Shown in pieces: positions 7,192 to 9,484 of a stretch of 9,484 nt of DNA. This DNA is from Gemmatimonadota bacterium (GTDB lineage: Bacteria > Gemmatimonadota > Gemmatimonadetes > Gemmatimonadales > GWC2-71-9), in assembly GCA_024640185.1 (NCBI GenBank), contig JAHEFN010000073.1, positions 1-9,484 of the forward strand. The letters are read 5' to 3'. A program made the translations under genes and the position numbers. The notes under the pieces are model-generated. The model did not search any database. It was not told where the DNA came from and worked only from the letters and a program-made list of their open reading frames with translations. Every line of letters begins with the position of its first letter. The first letter of the stretch is position 1.

Positions 7192-8219
7192 TGCAATGGG
7201 GGGTGTTGCTCGCCGGCGGATCGGGGACCCGCTTCTGGCCCCTCTCCTCACCCAGCGCGCCCAAGCAACTGTTGGCGCTGTCCGGCGACCGCTCGAGTGC
7301 CGAGGAGGCGGTCGACCGGCTGGCGGGCTTCATCCCGCCAGAGCGGCTGCTGGTGGTCACCAATGCGGCGGTGGCGGGACCGATGCAGCAGCGGCTGTCG
7401 ATCCCCAACGAGAACTACCTGATCGAGCCCCGGCCAGCCGGCACCGGACCGGCGCTGGTCTGGGCCAGCCACGAAGCGGCCCGCCGGGACCCCGGCGCCG
7501 TCGTCCTGTCGATGCACGCCGACTGGTCGATCCGGGATACGACGGCGTTCGTCGCCGCGGCAGCGACCGCGCTCGACACCGCCACCCGACACCACCGACT
7601 GGTGACCGTCGGCATGGTACCGTCCCGCCCGGAGACCGGCTTCGGCTACCTGGTTCCCGGCGAACGCCTCGACAGTGCCTCCCAGGCGGTCGATCGCTTC
7701 GTCGAGAAGCCGGATGCCAGCCACGCCCTCGACCTGATGGCCAACGGAGCACTCTGGAACAGCGGGCTCTTCGCCTGGCGGGCCGAAGACCTGCGCCGCG
7801 AGGTCGAGGCACACACTGATGAGATTGCCCCCTACCTGGTCCATTTGGACGCCGGAGAGGTGACTTCCTTCTTCCGTGATGTCCGCGGGGTGTCGATCGA
7901 TGTCGGCGTCTTCGAACGGAGTGATGCGGTGGCCGTGGTGGCCGGGGACTTCCCCTGGGACGATATCGGCACCTGGGAGGCGCTCGCCCGCGTCCGCCCC
8001 CGCGACCGCCGCGGCAATGTCGTCCATGGGGCCGTCAGCCTCATCGACTGCAGTGACTGCATCGTCTGGAACGATGGTCCACCGATGGTCCTCAGTGGGG
8101 TTCAGGACCTGGTGGTCGTCCACGCCAATGCCCGGACCCTGGTGCTCGACCGCACCCGTGCCCCAGACCTCAAGACCACCCTCGACGCTCTCCCGCCCGA
8201 TGTGCGGGAGCTGGAGTAA
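7191..8219 (+). CDS. manC: Mannose-1-phosphate guanylyltransferase (GDP-mannose pyrophosphorylase)
   Basis: It makes GDP-mannose from GTP and mannose-1-phosphate, the donor for mannose-, fucose- and rhamnose-type glycans of the envelope or exopolysaccharide. The 342-residue product is the short, single-domain form without the C-terminal phosphomannose isomerase domain of bifunctional ManC. Visible motifs are the nucleotide-binding loop LLAGGSGTRFWPLSS (6-20) with PKQLLAL (24-30), RPETGFGYL (146-154), FVEKPD (170-175), ALWNSGLFAW (187-196) and the sugar-binding FPWDDIGTWEAL (254-265). One oddity is that the usual PADH element reads SMHADWSI (107-114): the Asp is kept but the following His is replaced by Trp. 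Start: ATG at 7191, one base overlapping the roadblock stop, with GGAG eight bases before. Two bases... one single base separates its stop from the next ATG. A related sugar-1-phosphate guanylyltransferase cannot be excluded from sequence alone. Confidence 0.92.
   Translation: MQWGVLLAGGSGTRFWPLSSPSAPKQLLALSGDRSSAEEAVDRLAGFIPPERLLVVTNAAVAGPMQQRLSIPNENYLIEPRPAGTGPALVWASHEAARRDPGAVVLSMHADWSIRDTTAFVAAAATALDTATRHHRLVTVGMVPSRPETGFGYLVPGERLDSASQAVDRFVEKPDASHALDLMANGALWNSGLFAWRAEDLRREVEAHTDEIAPYLVHLDAGEVTSFFRDVRGVSIDVGVFERSDAVAVVAGDFPWDDIGTWEALARVRPRDRRGNVVHGAVSLIDCSDCIVWNDGPPMVLSGVQDLVVVHANARTLVLDRTRAPDLKTTLDALPPDVRELE
8213..8216 (+). promoter_or_regulatory. Ribosome binding site of the GlmU-family gene
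   Basis: GGAG in the last codons of the guanylyltransferase gene, four bases before the ATG at 8221. It spans the stop-start junction and supports reading the two genes as one coupled unit. Confidence 0.55.
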
Positions 8220-8220
8220 C

Positions 8221-9390
8221 ATGACTGCGTTGTATCTGCTGGAACCCGACGCCCCAGGGAGCGCCTGGGCCCCGTTTGCCGATGCCGGCCCGCTCTCCGA
8301 CCTCCGCGTCGGTGCGTGGACCGTGCAGGAACGCTGGGCGCGGGCGGTCGAGGGCGAGGTCACCGGCATCGTGGCGCCCCACGCCGACGGCCCGCGGTTG
8401 GCCGGAAGCACCCCGCTGGTGACGGCAGCCACCATCACGGGCCCCGCCTGGGTCGTCGATGCCACCTACTGCCCCAAACTGCCGATGCGCTCCGTCGGTG
8501 GGGCCAAGCGCCTCATTGCCGACGGTCGCTCGGTCGCCTGGTACCTCGATCCGGGGGAATCGTGGAGCGGTCGCCATGACGAAGGGGACGGGTTGGTGGT
8601 CGACGGGCTCGCGATGGCCGGCGCGTGGGACCTGATCACGGCGCTGGAACTCTTCCTCTTCGCCGACACCCTCGCCGGGCTCGAGGATGGCAGTGATCCC
8701 CTCCCCGCCGGCATCACCGTGATCGGCAATCCCGGCGCCCTGGCCCTGCGTGGCGCCGAGGTCGAGCCGGGGGTGGTGTTCGATGTGCGCAAGGGGGCCG
8801 TGATCCTCGAACGCGGCGTCACCGTTCGAAGCGGCAGCCGACTCGAGGGGCCGTGTTGGATCCGCACCGGGACCAGCATCGCCGGCGGACAGCTTCGCCA
8901 CGTCAGTGCGGGACCGCATTGCCGCCTGCACGGTGAGATCGCGACATCGGTCTTCACCGGTCATGCCAACAAGAGTCACGACGGCTTCCTGGGCCACTCG
9001 GTGATCGGGGCGTGGGTCAACCTCGGTGCGGGCACCATCACGTCCAACCTCAAGAACACCTACGGCGCGATTCGACTCGACATCGGTGCCGCACGACTCG
9101 AAACGGGACGGACCAACCTCGGCACCCTCTTCGGCGACCATGTGAAGACGGCGATCGGCACGCTGATGCCCACCGGTGCCGTCATCGGCGCAGGCGCGAA
9201 CCTCTTCGGCGATCCGCGCGCGGCCAAGTATGTGCCACCGTTCAGTTGGGGTGACGGCGGCGATGACCTCGATGTCGATCGCTTCGTGGCGATCGCCCGG
9301 CGCGTGATGCCCCGGCGCGATGTCACCGTCGACGCGGCAGCAGAGGCGAGTCTCCGGGCGATGCATGCCCGGGTACGGGGCGGTCGCTGA
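8221..9390 (+). CDS. GlmU-family (alternate bacterial type) nucleotidyltransferase/acetyltransferase
   Basis: A 389-residue protein of the alternate GlmU family known mainly from Bacteroidota and relatives, thought to supply UDP-GlcNAc for wall and envelope glycans. The N-terminal part (about 1-140) keeps LRVGAWTVQERW (28-39) and MAGAWDLITALE (132-143), the family's counterparts of the sugar-nucleotide domain, but lacks the canonical GxGTRM loop of classical GlmU. From about 165 on, a left-handed beta-helix of imperfect hexapeptides is visible (GVVFDVRKGAVILERGVTV; GSRLEGPCWIRTGTSI). The most diagnostic stretch is HDGFLGHSVIGAWVNLGAG (253-271) with SNLKNTYG (275-282), then LFGDHVKTAIGTLMPTGAVIG (303-323 region) and YVPPFSW (337-343). 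The ATG at 8221 has GGAG four bases after spacing from 8213-8216 and lies one base after the manC stop. Whether both activities reside here is inferred from the family only. Confidence 0.9.
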   Translation: MTALYLLEPDAPGSAWAPFADAGPLSDLRVGAWTVQERWARAVEGEVTGIVAPHADGPRLAGSTPLVTAATITGPAWVVDATYCPKLPMRSVGGAKRLIADGRSVAWYLDPGESWSGRHDEGDGLVVDGLAMAGAWDLITALELFLFADTLAGLEDGSDPLPAGITVIGNPGALALRGAEVEPGVVFDVRKGAVILERGVTVRSGSRLEGPCWIRTGTSIAGGQLRHVSAGPHCRLHGEIATSVFTGHANKSHDGFLGHSVIGAWVNLGAGTITSNLKNTYGAIRLDIGAARLETGRTNLGTLFGDHVKTAIGTLMPTGAVIGAGANLFGDPRAAKYVPPFSWGDGGDDLDVDRFVAIARRVMPRRDVTVDAAAEASLRAMHARVRGGR

Positions 9391-9484
9391 CGACGCTCCA
9401 TGTCCTCGGCAGTGGGTCGAAGGGCAATGCCTTCGCCCTGGTGCACGAGGCGGCCATCCTCCTCATCGAGGCCGGCTTTTCCGC
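9387..9484 (+). CDS. MBL-fold metallo-hydrolase, YycJ/WalJ-like (5' end only)
   Basis: Thirty-two codons are present before the window ends. The translation MTTLHVLGSGSKGNAFALV, followed by a hydrophobic strand and LLIEAGFS, matches the N-terminus of metallo-beta-lactamase-fold hydrolases of the YycJ/WalJ group, where LGSGSKGN and LLIDAG are typical; here the Asp is Glu. The zinc-binding HxHxDH motif would lie downstream and cannot be seen. The frame has no ATG, GTG or TTG for about 85 bases upstream, so the likely start is CTG at 9387, which forms a CTGA overlap with the stop of the GlmU-family gene. That matches the 4-nt overlaps in the other operon. Family members act as phosphodiesterases or nucleases; the exact role here is open. 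Confidence 0.8.
   Translation, partial: MTTLHVLGSGSKGNAFALVHEAAILLIEAGFS

Noticed and set aside
7248..9366. Minus-strand frames of about 400 codons opposite the sugar-nucleotide genes
   Set aside because: They are antisense to manC and the GlmU-family gene, both of which have clear motifs, ribosome sites and coupled junctions.
1..9484. tRNA or rRNA genes, CRISPR array, insertion sequence, prophage, defence or toxin-antitoxin genes, factor-independent terminators
   Set aside because: No regular repeat-spacer pattern, no terminal inverted repeats or transposase motifs, no cloverleaf-like region, and no GC hairpin followed by a T run; nearly every base lies in a housekeeping gene.

Overview
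The window is G+C-rich (roughly two thirds by eye), tightly packed bacterial chromosome. It holds ten protein genes in two divergent operons separated by one short promoter region of 115 bases (6723-6837). The gene content and protein style point to Gemmatimonadota or a relative: a SerRS with an FPRT motif 3, an HQLGTPLT-type sensor kinase, a Bacteroidota/Gemmatimonadota-type alternate GlmU, and a roadblock protein beside a mannose-1-phosphate guanylyltransferase. That assignment is an inference from protein flavour; there is no rRNA or other marker here to settle it.

Left operon (minus strand, read from 6722 down to 1): a small lipoprotein, serS (seryl-tRNA synthetase), a two-transmembrane sensor histidine kinase, pcrA/uvrD (superfamily 1 helicase), gatC and the first 371 codons of gatA, which runs off the window. 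After the lipoprotein every junction overlaps (35 nt for serS/kinase, then 4-nt GTGA, ATGA and ATGA overlaps), so expression is probably translationally coupled. The operon joins translation (serine charging, and amidation of Glu-tRNA(Gln) and/or Asp-tRNA(Asn)) with DNA repair and an envelope signalling kinase.

Right operon (plus strand, 6838 to the window end): a roadblock/LC7 protein, a mannose-1-phosphate guanylyltransferase (GDP-mannose supply), an alternate GlmU-family protein (probable UDP-GlcNAc supply) and the start of an MBL-fold hydrolase resembling YycJ/WalJ. Junctions are 1 nt apart or overlapping, and the last gene appears to use a CTG start in a CTGA overlap. Two neighbouring sugar-nucleotide genes suggest envelope or exopolysaccharide precursor synthesis.

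The gap between the operons carries two back-to-back sigma70-like candidates. The minus-strand one puts its start point at or next to the lipoprotein ATG, so that mRNA may be leaderless. I see no RNA gene, mobile element, CRISPR array, phage gene or defence system. This is essentially a housekeeping region; the points worth a second look are the orphan kinase inside a translation/repair operon, the start-codon architecture, and a strong excess of the palindrome CTCGAG.
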